A DNA stretch of 64,000 nucleotides from Hydrogenophaga sp. (GTDB lineage: Bacteria > Pseudomonadota > Gammaproteobacteria > Burkholderiales > Burkholderiaceae_C): the NCBI RefSeq assembly GCF_025699295.1, contig NZ_JAILWB010000004.1, forward strand, positions 62,001-126,000. The letters run 5' to 3'. The notes beneath the pieces were generated by a model. It worked only from the letters and a program-made list of their open reading frames with translations. It was not told where the DNA came from and searched no databases. Within the stretch, counting starts at the first letter, position 1. Every line of letters starts with the position of its first letter. A program made the position numbers and the translations under genes. Positions 30,114 to 40,534 of the stretch are shown here, in pieces.

Positions 30114-31043
30114 ATGAACACGTCCGTCTCGTTGCCTGCCACCGCCACCGCCGACATCCACTCCGCGCGCGAGCGCAGCGGCCTGTGGCTGATGGTCGCG
30201 GGCGGTGCGGTGCTCGGCACGCTGGGCATCTTTCTGGAGGAGGCGGGCCAGAGCCCTTTCATGGCCGTGTGGTTCCGCTGCGCCTTCGGCCTGCTTGCGC
30301 TCACCGCCTGGTTCGCCGTCACCCGCCGCTGGAGCGAGCTCAGGCTGATCGGCACGGCGCGCGTGGCGGCGGTGAGCGCCGGCGTGCTCGCGGTGGTCAA
30401 CTGGCTGCTGTTCTTCGAGGCCATAGCCCGCACCTCCATCGGCGTGGCCACCGTCGTCGTGCACGTGCAGCCCTTTCTGGTGATGGCCTTTGGCGCCTGG
30501 TGGTGGAAGGAGCGCATCAGCCGCTCGCAAGGCATGGCCGCACTGGCCGCGCTGACCGGCCTGGCGCTGGCCTCGGGCTGGCTCGATGGCGCCCTGAACG
30601 GCGTGGGCGGGTCGTCCCGCTACCTCTGGGGCATCGCGCTGGCCCTGCTCAACTCGGTGGGCTATGCCGCGCTCACCCTCATCGCGCTGCGCGCGCGCGG
30701 CGTGAGCCCGCTTGCGCTGGCCTGGTGGCAATGCGCGGTGGGCGCTGTGGTGCTGGTGTGGTGGCCGCTCTCGCAGGGCTGGCCCGCCTTCGGGCCGGCG
30801 TGGGCGTGGCTGGCCGGGCTCGGTGCGATTCACACGGGCCTGGCCTACGTGGTGCTCTATGCCGGCGTGGCGCGCCTGGGCGCCGGGCGGGTCGCCGCAC
30901 TGCAGTTCGTCTACCCGGCGACCGCGGTGGCGGTGGAGTGGCTGGTGTATGGCCGGGCTTTGAGCGCGAGCCAGTTGCTCGGCGTGGTGGTGATGCTGGT
31001 GGCCCTCGTGGCGGTGGGCACCGAGCGCTCGCGCAGGGCCTGA
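30114..31043 (+). CDS. EamA/DMT-family transporter
   Basis: 10-TM pattern; GGAVLGTLGIFLEEAGQSPFMAVWFRCAFGLLAL; HTGLAYVVLYAGVARLGAGRVAALQFVYPATAV. Confidence 0.9.
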   Translation: MNTSVSLPATATADIHSARERSGLWLMVAGGAVLGTLGIFLEEAGQSPFMAVWFRCAFGLLALTAWFAVTRRWSELRLIGTARVAAVSAGVLAVVNWLLFFEAIARTSIGVATVVVHVQPFLVMAFGAWWWKERISRSQGMAALAALTGLALASGWLDGALNGVGGSSRYLWGIALALLNSVGYAALTLIALRARGVSPLALAWWQCAVGAVVLVWWPLSQGWPAFGPAWAWLAGLGAIHTGLAYVVLYAGVARLGAGRVAALQFVYPATAVAVEWLVYGRALSASQLLGVVVMLVALVAVGTERSRRA

Positions 31044-31200
31044 CGGCCGCAAAAACCCGCCCCGCTGGTCGCAAAAGTCACGGACGGCCGCCGCCTGCGG
31101 CCGGGGAGGTGGCCAAATCGAACTATGCTGCCCTTCGGGCGGGCGCCGGAGCCTCCAGGACTGGCCCGCCCACGAAGAAGATGCCATCACCGGAGGCGAC

Positions 31201-32142
31201 ATGGCCAGCGATCTCGACACGGTAAGGGTGCTGCGCGCCCTGTTCAACGACATGCCCCGGGCACCCCAGGGCCTCTCGCCCGAGGAAACCATGGCCTGGG
31301 TCCAGCGCTCGATGGGCGATTACGCGGGCGGCGACATGGCCTACATGCTCGAACACATCACGCGCAGTTCCATGCTCGACATCGTGCTGCGCCTGCGCGA
31401 GGACGGCTACCTCAAGAACGACGCTGCCTTCACCGAAACCGTGGACCTGCTCTCCACCCCTGAAGGCCGCAAGACCTTCATGGACCGCTGCATCCAGGCG
31501 CAGAAGAGCGCCGACGCCACCTCGCGCCTGATCCACCGTGCCAAACGCTCGTGGACCGACCCGCTGCCCCTGTTCAGTTCCGACCCCGGCACCCTCGAGC
31601 GCTTCGTGCGCGGCGAGCTCTCGGGCCCCGGCCCGCTGTACGCCGAGTACCAGGCGCGCGAGGACGTGCGTGAAGTCGGCGTACTCGCGCAGGCGCCCGA
31701 CGGCATCCACGAGTTTTCCTGGGGCTTCGTCGTCGAGGACCAGGGCGCCTGGGTGTTCTATCTCGCCGACGTCTGGCGCCGCGGCACTGTGGGCTGCTTC
31801 GACCGCTTCCTGAGCGCCTGGCAGCAGATGACGCAGGTGGACATCGTGGCCACCACGCCCGCCGCACCCGCACGGGAAGGCCAGGACAGCGGCAACGACA
31901 GCCACGACGGCAGCAGCGCCCAGGCGCTGGCCGGCCTGCCCCCTGTGCCCACGGGTCTGCTCATGGAAGACGGCATCGCCACCTTCAGCAGCCTCTCGCT
32001 GCAGGCTGCCGGCCCCATGAACCGCCCCGAACTGCGCCGCTGGATCGGCGAGGTTTTCATCGACCGCATGCTGCCGACCATGGCCGCGCGGGTAGTGGAT
32101 GCCGACTACGACTTTCCGCTGGTGGGAGTGTCGGCGCATTGA
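31201..32142 (+). CDS. Hypothetical protein (313 aa)
   Basis: Long ORF MASDLDTVRVLRALFNDMPRAPQGLSPEETMAWVQ... No family recognised. Confidence 0.75.
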   Translation: MASDLDTVRVLRALFNDMPRAPQGLSPEETMAWVQRSMGDYAGGDMAYMLEHITRSSMLDIVLRLREDGYLKNDAAFTETVDLLSTPEGRKTFMDRCIQAQKSADATSRLIHRAKRSWTDPLPLFSSDPGTLERFVRGELSGPGPLYAEYQAREDVREVGVLAQAPDGIHEFSWGFVVEDQGAWVFYLADVWRRGTVGCFDRFLSAWQQMTQVDIVATTPAAPAREGQDSGNDSHDGSSAQALAGLPPVPTGLLMEDGIATFSSLSLQAAGPMNRPELRRWIGEVFIDRMLPTMAARVVDADYDFPLVGVSAH

Positions 32143-32173
32143 GGTCGTTGAAGGCCTGCGGGAGGTATGCGCG

Positions 32174-33274
32174 TCAACGCTCCCCCATCATTTGCCGCAC
32201 CGTTTCCCCCAGTTCGATCACCGCCAGCGCGTAGTAGCTGCTCCAGTTGTAGCGTGTGACCACATAGAAGTTCTGTGTGCCTGCGATGTAGGTCGACGGT
32301 GCACTGGCGTTTTGCAGTTCCACCAGGGCGAGCGGGCCGCTGTGCTGCGGTGCCAGGGGGCTTTCGATCAGCACGCCCTTTTTGTTGAAGGTTTCCACGC
32401 TGAAGCTGGGCAGGATGTCCGGCGCGAGCAGGGTGGCCAGGTCCTGCGGGCTCTGGTTGGGGTCGAAGCGCACGGGGTAGTGCGTGGGCAGGCCGGGTTG
32501 CCAGCCGAAGGCCTTGAAGTAGTTGGCGACCGAGCCGATCACGTCGGCCTGGCTGTTGAACAGGTCGACCTTGTCGTCAGCGTCGAAGTCGATGGCGTAT
32601 TTCGTCCAGCTGCTGGGCATGAACTGGGGCCAGCCCATGGCGCCGGCGTAGCTGCCCAGGTAGCTCGCGGGGTCGGTGCCGGTGCGTTCGGCCAGGCTCA
32701 GGAACTGTTCGAGTTCGCTCCGGAAGAATTCGGTGCGGGTCGCTGCGCGCGGGTGGCTGCCGGGAAAGTCGAACGAAAGCGTGGCGAGCGCGTCGATGAC
32801 GCGAAAGTTGCCGGTGTACCGGCCGTACAGCGACTCCACGCCTATCACCCCCACGATGAGGCTGGCGGGGACACCGTACTCGGCCTCGGCACGCGCGAGT
32901 GCCTCGCGGTTGTCTTCCCAGAAGCGCTGGCCGGCGCGCAGGCGCACGGGTTCGATGAAGCGCGCGCGGTAGGCGGCCCAGTTCTTGGGAGTGCCGCTTG
33001 GCGCGGGCTGCATGAGGCGGATGACGGCGGGGATGCGCTGTGCGGCACCGAGCTGCCGGCGCACCCAGGTGGGGTCAAGGTTGCGGCGCTCGGCCATGTC
33101 GCTGGCGAAGGCCATCGCGGCCTCGCTCTGTGCGTAGTTGAAGGCCGCTGCGGCGGGCGAGGCGCCTGGCCGCGTTTTGGCGGGCGACTGCGCGAGGGCG
33201 GTGGTGGCGCCGGCAAGGCTCAGCAGGCTGGTGGCGAAGAGGGCGAGGGCGCTGCGCGGGAGGCAAATGGACAT
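32174..33274 (-). CDS. mltB: Lytic murein transglycosylase B
   Basis: GVPASLIVGVIGVESLYGRYTGNFRVIDALATLSFDFP, GSYAGAMGWPQFMPSSWTKYAIDFD. Confidence 0.93.
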   Translation of the reverse strand: MSICLPRSALALFATSLLSLAGATTALAQSPAKTRPGASPAAAAFNYAQSEAAMAFASDMAERRNLDPTWVRRQLGAAQRIPAVIRLMQPAPSGTPKNWAAYRARFIEPVRLRAGQRFWEDNREALARAEAEYGVPASLIVGVIGVESLYGRYTGNFRVIDALATLSFDFPGSHPRAATRTEFFRSELEQFLSLAERTGTDPASYLGSYAGAMGWPQFMPSSWTKYAIDFDADDKVDLFNSQADVIGSVANYFKAFGWQPGLPTHYPVRFDPNQSPQDLATLLAPDILPSFSVETFNKKGVLIESPLAPQHSGPLALVELQNASAPSTYIAGTQNFYVVTRYNWSSYYALAVIELGETVRQMMGER

Positions 33275-33287
33275 TCGGGGGATGGGT

Positions 33288-35321
33288 TCAACGGGACGGT
33301 GTGGAATTTCGGGGCCAGGCCAGTTGCCGGAATTCGCTTTGCAGTGTGGCCAGGGTGTTCGTGCCCGGCGTGGCGGGGCGACCGTAGCGCTGGGCTTCGA
33401 GCCGGATGAGCCATTGTGCAATGCGTTGCGCTGCGGCGTTGCTGCCGCCCCAGTGTTGCCGCACGCGCTGCGCGAGTTCGCGCGGCGGGGTGTGCTCGGC
33501 GCTGTCCACGCCCAGGGCCCTGAGTTTCTGGCGCGCGCGGCGCAGCAGGCGCAGCCAGGGGTCGTGCTGCTGACGTTCCCACAGGGTCCAGGCCGCTCCG
33601 AGCAGACTCACGATCACCACCACGCCGATGAGGACGTAGGCCAGATCGGTCCAGCTCGGGGATTTGAAGCCGAGGTTGCGCAGCAGGTCGAGCTGGCTGC
33701 CCTGGGTGTAGTTCAGCACCCACTGGTTCCAGCTGTTGTTGAGGGCTTCCCAGGCGGCGCGCAGCTGGGCCGACAGGTTGGGCGTGAGGTTGCGGATCGC
33801 GCCGGCGATGGCACCTTCAGGTGCGCTCAGGCGCTCGAACGCGCCGATGCGCCCGGGCGCCACGGCCGAGGTGGGGTCCACCCGCACCCAGCCCTGGCCG
33901 GCCAGCCAGACCTCGGTCCAGGCGTGGGCGTCGCGCTGGCGCACCGTCCAGTAGCCGTCCAGCCCGTTGAGCTCGCCACCCTGGTAGCCGGTGACGATGC
34001 GCGCGGGGATGTCGAGCGCGCGCATGAGGATGACGAAGCTGCTGGCGATGTGTTCGCAGAAACCCGCGCGAACGTCGAACCAGAATTCGTCGGCGGTGTC
34101 GCGCCCGTACACGCCGGGCGAGAGCGTGTAGCTGTAGCCGCCGGTGCGCAGGCGCTCCATCACCGCCTGGACGAGGCGGGCGTTGGCGTCGGCGCCCGTG
34201 CCATGCTCGCGCCGCAGCTGCTGCGCGAGCGCCAGCGTGCGCGGGTTGTAGCCCGGCGGCAGGGCCACGTGGTCCTGCAGGGCCACGCTGGGTTCGAGCG
34301 GGCCGTGGCGGAAGGTGGTGTGGCTTTCGGCGCGGTAGCGCACCAGGCTGTTCATGGGCCGGTTGGTGACCCACTGCAGGTCGTCGTTCATGCGCACGCG
34401 CGTGCCCGGCACTTCGGGCGCCTGTGTGGCCGCCTCGAGCAGGAACAGCCAGGGCCGGCGGTGCGGCTCCATGGTCACCTCGTAGCGCACGGGATCGCCC
34501 GCCACGCTCAGGTTGGCCGCCAGGCTCAGGCGCGCCGGGAATTCGGAGCGCACCGGGCGCCATTCGACACCGTCGAAATCGCTCAGCACCGGCCCGCGAA
34601 AGTACAGCTGGCTCTGGGGGGGCGGCGCGTCGTCGAAGCGCAGGCGCAGCGCGATGCTGTCGTCGAGCACCAGCTCGGCGATCTGGCCCACGCGCATCTC
34701 GCCCGAGAGGCCGCTGCGCCCGGTGTCGGACTGGGAAGGAACGCCCCACAGCGGCGCCAGGCGCGGAAAAAGCAGGAACAGCACCAGCATGATCGGCGCG
34801 CCCATGGCGGCCATGCCGGCGGCGATGCGCGCGGCTTGCGCGAGCGAAGGCCGGCCCACCGGCATGTGGGCGTTGACCAGCGCGGTGAGCAGGCCCAGCA
34901 GCGCCACCAGGATGCCGGCCGCGGTGGGCAGGGACTGCGAGTAGAAGAAGTGCGTGAGCAGGGTGAAGAAGGCGAGGAAGAAGATTACGAAGGCGTCGCG
35001 TCGCGCTCGCATCTCCAGCGTCTTGAGTGTCAGAAGCACGACGATGAGCGTGACGCCGGCATCCTGGCCCAGCACGGTGCCGTGGGTGGCCCAGGTGGCC
35101 AGCAGCGTGAGCAGCAGCAGGCCCAGGCGCCATGGCCAGCCCGGCAGCGGCAGGCCGCGCAGCGCCAGCACGGCACGCCAGACCAGCACGCCCGCGGTGA
35201 GCGCGCTGCACCACCACGGAACGTGGCCCACCTGCATGCCGACCACCCAGGCGACGACCACGAGCAGGAAGAGCGCGTCGCGCGTCTCGCGGGGCAGGGA
35301 AGACAGTGACAGGGCAGCCAT
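33288..35321 (-). CDS. TgpA-type transglutaminase (DUF3488 + transglutaminase domain)
   Basis: N-terminal multi-TM; FDVRAGFCEHIASSFVILMRALDIPARIVTGYQGGELN; RDAHAWTEVWLAGQGWVRVDPTSAV. Confidence 0.93.
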   Translation of the reverse strand: MAALSLSSLPRETRDALFLLVVVAWVVGMQVGHVPWWCSALTAGVLVWRAVLALRGLPLPGWPWRLGLLLLTLLATWATHGTVLGQDAGVTLIVVLLTLKTLEMRARRDAFVIFFLAFFTLLTHFFYSQSLPTAAGILVALLGLLTALVNAHMPVGRPSLAQAARIAAGMAAMGAPIMLVLFLLFPRLAPLWGVPSQSDTGRSGLSGEMRVGQIAELVLDDSIALRLRFDDAPPPQSQLYFRGPVLSDFDGVEWRPVRSEFPARLSLAANLSVAGDPVRYEVTMEPHRRPWLFLLEAATQAPEVPGTRVRMNDDLQWVTNRPMNSLVRYRAESHTTFRHGPLEPSVALQDHVALPPGYNPRTLALAQQLRREHGTGADANARLVQAVMERLRTGGYSYTLSPGVYGRDTADEFWFDVRAGFCEHIASSFVILMRALDIPARIVTGYQGGELNGLDGYWTVRQRDAHAWTEVWLAGQGWVRVDPTSAVAPGRIGAFERLSAPEGAIAGAIRNLTPNLSAQLRAAWEALNNSWNQWVLNYTQGSQLDLLRNLGFKSPSWTDLAYVLIGVVVIVSLLGAAWTLWERQQHDPWLRLLRRARQKLRALGVDSAEHTPPRELAQRVRQHWGGSNAAAQRIAQWLIRLEAQRYGRPATPGTNTLATLQSEFRQLAWPRNSTPSR

Positions 35322-35367
35322 GTCAGAGCACGCGACGGAGCGAGGTGGCACATGCCAGGGCAGCCGT

Positions 35368-35449
35368 GGAACTGGCTTCGCCAGGCCACAGGCTGCGTCT
35401 CCCTCCCGCAGGAGAGGGGGAAGACGCGAAGCGGCGCAGGGGGTGTTTC
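35368..35449. repeat. Interspersed intergenic GC-rich element, copy 2
   Basis: GGAACTGGCTTCGCCAGGCCACAGGCTGCGTCTCCCTCCCGCAGGAGAGGGGGAAGACGCGAAGCGGCGCAGGGGGTGTTTC; matches copy 1 block by block. Confidence 0.6.
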
Positions 35450-36421
35450 ATGCCAGCGCCAGCGCCTCCAGGCAGCGCGCGCGGTGCGCCGGACCCTGGT
35501 CGGGCACGAGTTCGCGCGCGGGCAGGCGCAGGCCGTAGTCCAGCCCGAGGCGATCGGCCATCAGCACCCAGGCGGTCAGACGCGAGAGGCGCGCTTCCAG
35601 CCCGCTGTGCCCGCATTGCGCGTGGTCCAGCCAGAGCTGCTGGCGCTGGGTGGAGAGCGCGTCGCGGCTCACCAGTTCGTCGCGCCCGGCGGCAAAGGCC
35701 TGCGCAGCCTTCTTCCACACCACGGCTTTCATGGGGTCGCCACGGCGGTAGCCGCGCACGCCATCGAATTCGCCGGTGCTCTGTACGCGCGCGCTGCCCG
35801 AACTGCCGGCCTGCGGCTCCCCTGGCGGCAGCGGCGGGGGATGGTTTTCCGGCTCCGGGTACACCAGCACGGTGGACGCCGGACGCCACACTGTCCAGAC
35901 ACGGAAGGTGCCGAGAGGAAAGAGCGTGAGCGCGGTCAGCGCGGGCAGCGTGTGCAGGCCGCGCCCGGGCACCGGCCAGCTCACCTGCAACGTCGCGCTG
36001 CCCTGCGCGGGCACGTCGATCCAGGCCAGTGGCGCGTGGGCCAGGTCGGCACCGATCACCCCCATGCCGATGCCGTAGCGGGTGCGTGTTCGTTCGCTGG
36101 AGAGGCGGATGTCCATCGCCACAGCCTGGCCCGCGTGCACCGGCGCGGGCGCGTCCAGGTGCAGGGTGGTGCCGCGCAGGTTGCCGTGGCACACGTGCAT
36201 GCCCACCACCGCGCTGCCCGCCAGCAGGAAAGTCAGCAGGTAGCCCAGGTTGAGCTGGTAGTTGATGCTGGCCACGAGCAGCAGCATCAGCGTGAGCGCC
36301 AGCATCCAGCCCGCGCGCGTGGGCAGGATGTAGACATTGCGCTGGGTCAGCGTGAGGGTGTCGCGGCGCGGCAGCCGGTTGTGCCACCAGGTGCGGATGC
36401 GGGCGCGAACCGGGATGGCGC

Positions 36422-36425
<4 letters not shown>
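35448..36425 (-). CDS. DUF58 domain protein
   Basis: YILPTRAGWMLALTLMLLLVASINYQLNLGYLLTFLLAG; DGVRGYRRGDPMKAVVWKKAA. Confidence 0.92.
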
Positions 36426-37342
<917 letters not shown>

Positions 37343-37368
37343 GCCGCGAACCATACCGTAAAACCGCC

Positions 37369-38322
37369 ATGGGACAGGCCACCGGATATTTCACCCACAA
37401 GGAATGTTGGAGGCACGAGATGGGCGCCGGCCACCCGGAATGCCCCCAGCGGCTCGATGCCATCGAGGACCGGTTGCTCATCAGCGGCCTGGACATCGCA
37501 CTGGAACGCCGCGAGGCCACCGCCGCGGCCATTGCCGATCTCGAACTCGCCCACACCCGCATGCACCTGGCCTCGCTGCGCGGCCTGAGCGAACAGCTGC
37601 GCGAGGACATGGCCGCAGGCGGCCCGGGGCGCGCGCAGGTGGACCCGGACACCTCCATCAACACCCACAGCTGGGACGCGATCCTGATGGCCGCGGGCGC
37701 GGCCATCGACGCCACCGACGCGGTCATGGCCGGCGAGCTGGCCAATGCCTTCTGCGCGGTGCGCCCACCCGGTCACCACGCCACGCGCAACCAGGCCATG
37801 GGCTTCTGCTTTGTCAACAACGTGGCCGTGGCCGCCAGGTACGCGCTGGAACGCCACGGCTTGAAGCGCGTGGCCATCGTCGACTTCGACGTGCACCACG
37901 GCAATGGCACCGAGGACATCGTGGCCGGCGACGAGCGCATCCTCATGTGCAGCTTCTACCAGCACCCGTTCTATCCGTTGTGCGAACACTCCACCGCGAG
38001 CAACCTCGTCAACCTGCCGGTGCCGGCCTACACCAAGGGCATGGACGTCCGGGAGCTGGTCGACATGATGTGGCTGCCCCGGCTGGAGGCGCACAAGCCG
38101 CAGATGATCTTCATCAGTGCGGGTTTCGACGCCCACCGCGAGGACGACATGGCGCAGCTGGGCCTGGTGGAGAACGACTACGCCTGGCTCACCGAGCGCA
38201 TCAAGGAAGTGGCGCAGCGCCACGCGAAAGGCCGCATCGTGAGCTGCCTGGAAGGCGGATACGCGCTCAGCGCGCTGGGGCGCAGTGTGGAGGCACACCT
38301 GCGCGTGCTGGCCGGCGTCTGA
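37369..38322 (+). CDS. Histone deacetylase / acetylpolyamine amidohydrolase family
   Basis: VRPPGHHATRNQAMGFCFVNNVAVAARYAL, VAIVDFDVHHGNGTEDIV, SAGFDAHREDDMAQL. Confidence 0.95.
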   Translation: MGQATGYFTHKECWRHEMGAGHPECPQRLDAIEDRLLISGLDIALERREATAAAIADLELAHTRMHLASLRGLSEQLREDMAAGGPGRAQVDPDTSINTHSWDAILMAAGAAIDATDAVMAGELANAFCAVRPPGHHATRNQAMGFCFVNNVAVAARYALERHGLKRVAIVDFDVHHGNGTEDIVAGDERILMCSFYQHPFYPLCEHSTASNLVNLPVPAYTKGMDVRELVDMMWLPRLEAHKPQMIFISAGFDAHREDDMAQLGLVENDYAWLTERIKEVAQRHAKGRIVSCLEGGYALSALGRSVEAHLRVLAGV

Positions 38323-38359
38323 GCCGCAGGCCGCCGGAGTGCGGCCGATAATGCGCTCC

Positions 38360-39172
38360 ATGACGGATTCCACCCCCACGCCCACCGACCCGATCGACGG
38401 CTCGCTGCTGCTGCAGGCGCGCGATGCGCGCGGTGTGTACACGCTCACGCTGAACACGCCGCGCAGTTTCAACGTGCTGTCCGAGGCCATGCTGACAGCC
38501 CTGCAGGCCGCGCTGGACACCGTCGCGGCCGACCCGCAGGCGCGTCTGGTGGTGATCGCCGCCAGCGGCCGCGCATTCTGCGCCGGGCACGATCTCAAGC
38601 AGATGCGCGCTACGCCCGAACTGGGCTACTACCAGCGGCTGTTCGCGCAGTGCTCGCGCCTGATGCTCGCCATTCGCAAGCTGGAGGTGCCCGTGATCGC
38701 TCGCGTGCAGGGGCTGGCCACGGCCGCGGGTTGCCAGCTGGTGGCGCAGTGCGACCTGGCGGTGGCGAGCGACAACGCCAGCTTCGGCGTCAACGGCATC
38801 GACGTGGGCCTGTTCTGCGCCACACCCGGCGTGGCGCTCTCGCGCAACATCCTGCCCAAGCAGGCCATGGAGATGCTGCTCACCGGTGACTTCATCTCGG
38901 CCGCGGAAGCGCGCGCGCGCGGACTGGTCAACCGCGTTGTGGCACCCGATGCACTCGACGCCGAGGTGGCCGCGCTGGCCGATCGCATCCTGGCCAAGCC
39001 ACGCGAGGCCCTGGCCATGGGCAAGGCGCTGTTCTACCGGCAGCTCGAAACCGGCATCGAGTCGGCCTACCAGCTCGCGGGTCAGACCATGGCCTGCAAC
39101 ATGGTCCACGAGGTGGCGCAGGAGGGCGTGCAGGCCTTCGTCGACAAACGGCCGCCCGCCTGGCGCGCCTGA
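38360..39172 (+). CDS. Enoyl-CoA hydratase/isomerase family
   Basis: AASGRAFCAGHDLKQM, IARVQGLATAAGCQLVAQCDLAVASDNASFGVNGIDVGLFC. Confidence 0.93.
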   Translation: MTDSTPTPTDPIDGSLLLQARDARGVYTLTLNTPRSFNVLSEAMLTALQAALDTVAADPQARLVVIAASGRAFCAGHDLKQMRATPELGYYQRLFAQCSRLMLAIRKLEVPVIARVQGLATAAGCQLVAQCDLAVASDNASFGVNGIDVGLFCATPGVALSRNILPKQAMEMLLTGDFISAAEARARGLVNRVVAPDALDAEVAALADRILAKPREALAMGKALFYRQLETGIESAYQLAGQTMACNMVHEVAQEGVQAFVDKRPPAWRA

Positions 39173-39202
39173 CTTTCTTCAACCACCGGTTTGCACCACC
39201 CC

Positions 39203-40534
39203 ATGAGTTCCACCGCCAATCCCAAACCGATCGACGACCTCGGCCTGTGGCTGTCCGGTTTCGCGCAGCCCACCGTGCTGGTCGAACTGGCCGCGCTGGT
39301 GGTCTGCGTCGTGCTGGCCTGGTTCTTCAGCTGGGCCCTGCGCCGCGCGCTGGGCATGCAGGATGAAAAGACTTCGGTGCTGTTCGGCCGGCGCCTGATC
39401 GACGGGGCGCTCTTTCCGCTGGTGCTGCTCACGCTGGGCTACATTGCGCGCGCACTGGTGACCAAGTTCCTGCCGCTGGCGGCCTTCAAGGTCGCCATTC
39501 CGGTGCTGGTCTCGCTGGTGGTGATCCGCGTGGGCGTGAAGGTGCTGCAGGTGGCGTTCGCTACCGCACCCTGGGTGCGCGTGCTCGAGCGCACCATCTC
39601 CTGGGTGGCCTGGCTGGCCATGGTGCTCTGGGTCAGCGGGCTGCTGCCGGTGGTACTGGCCGAGCTCGACGGCATCAACTGGAAAATCGGGGCCACCACG
39701 CTGAGCTTGCGCACGCTGCTCGAAGGCATCATCACCGCGGGTGTGGTGCTCATCCTCTCGCTGTGGGTATCCTCGGCGATCGAGACGCGACTGCTGCGCA
39801 AGGCGGTGGGCGGCGACCTCTCGCTGCGCAAGGCGGTAAGCAATGCGACGCGCGCGCTGCTGATGTTTCTGGGCCTCATCGTCGCGCTGTCCATGGTCGG
39901 TATCGACCTCACCGCGCTGTCGGTGCTCGGCGGCGCCATCGGCGTGGGCATCGGCTTCGGCTTGCAGAAGCTGGCTTCGAACTACGTCAGCGGCTTCGTG
40001 ATCCTGGCCGAGCGCAGCATGCGCATCGGCGACAACGTGCGCGTGGACAACTTCGAGGGGCGCATCACCGACATCAACGCGCGCTACACGGTGATCCGTT
40101 CGACCACGGGCCGCGAGTCCATCGTGCCCAACGAACTGCTGATCATCAACCGGGTGGAGAACCTCTCGCTCGCCGACAACCGCCTGTGGCAGTCGACCGT
40201 GGTCTCGGTGGCCTACGACAGCGACGTGGAGCTGGTGATGCGGCTGCTGACCGAGGCCGTGGCCGAGCACGAGCGCGTGCTCAAGGACCCGGGACCGTCG
40301 GCGGCGCTGTCCAGTTTCGGCGCGGACGGGCTGGAGTTCACGCTCGGCTACTGGATCGCCGACCCGGAGAACGGCACGCTCAACATCCGCTCACTGGTCA
40401 ACCGCAGCATCCTGGCTGCGCTGCGGGCGAACGGTATCGAGATTCCGTACCCGCAGCGCGTGCTGCACATGGTGTCCGCGCCCGCGCTCACACCCGAGCC
40501 TCCAGCGGACTCAGCGGTTCATGAACCCCGGTAG
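39203..40534 (+). CDS. Mechanosensitive ion channel (MscS family)
   Basis: LSVLGGAIGVGIGFGLQKLASNYVSGFVILAERSMRIGDNVRV. Confidence 0.93.
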   Translation: MSSTANPKPIDDLGLWLSGFAQPTVLVELAALVVCVVLAWFFSWALRRALGMQDEKTSVLFGRRLIDGALFPLVLLTLGYIARALVTKFLPLAAFKVAIPVLVSLVVIRVGVKVLQVAFATAPWVRVLERTISWVAWLAMVLWVSGLLPVVLAELDGINWKIGATTLSLRTLLEGIITAGVVLILSLWVSSAIETRLLRKAVGGDLSLRKAVSNATRALLMFLGLIVALSMVGIDLTALSVLGGAIGVGIGFGLQKLASNYVSGFVILAERSMRIGDNVRVDNFEGRITDINARYTVIRSTTGRESIVPNELLIINRVENLSLADNRLWQSTVVSVAYDSDVELVMRLLTEAVAEHERVLKDPGPSAALSSFGADGLEFTLGYWIADPENGTLNIRSLVNRSILAALRANGIEIPYPQRVLHMVSAPALTPEPPADSAVHEPR

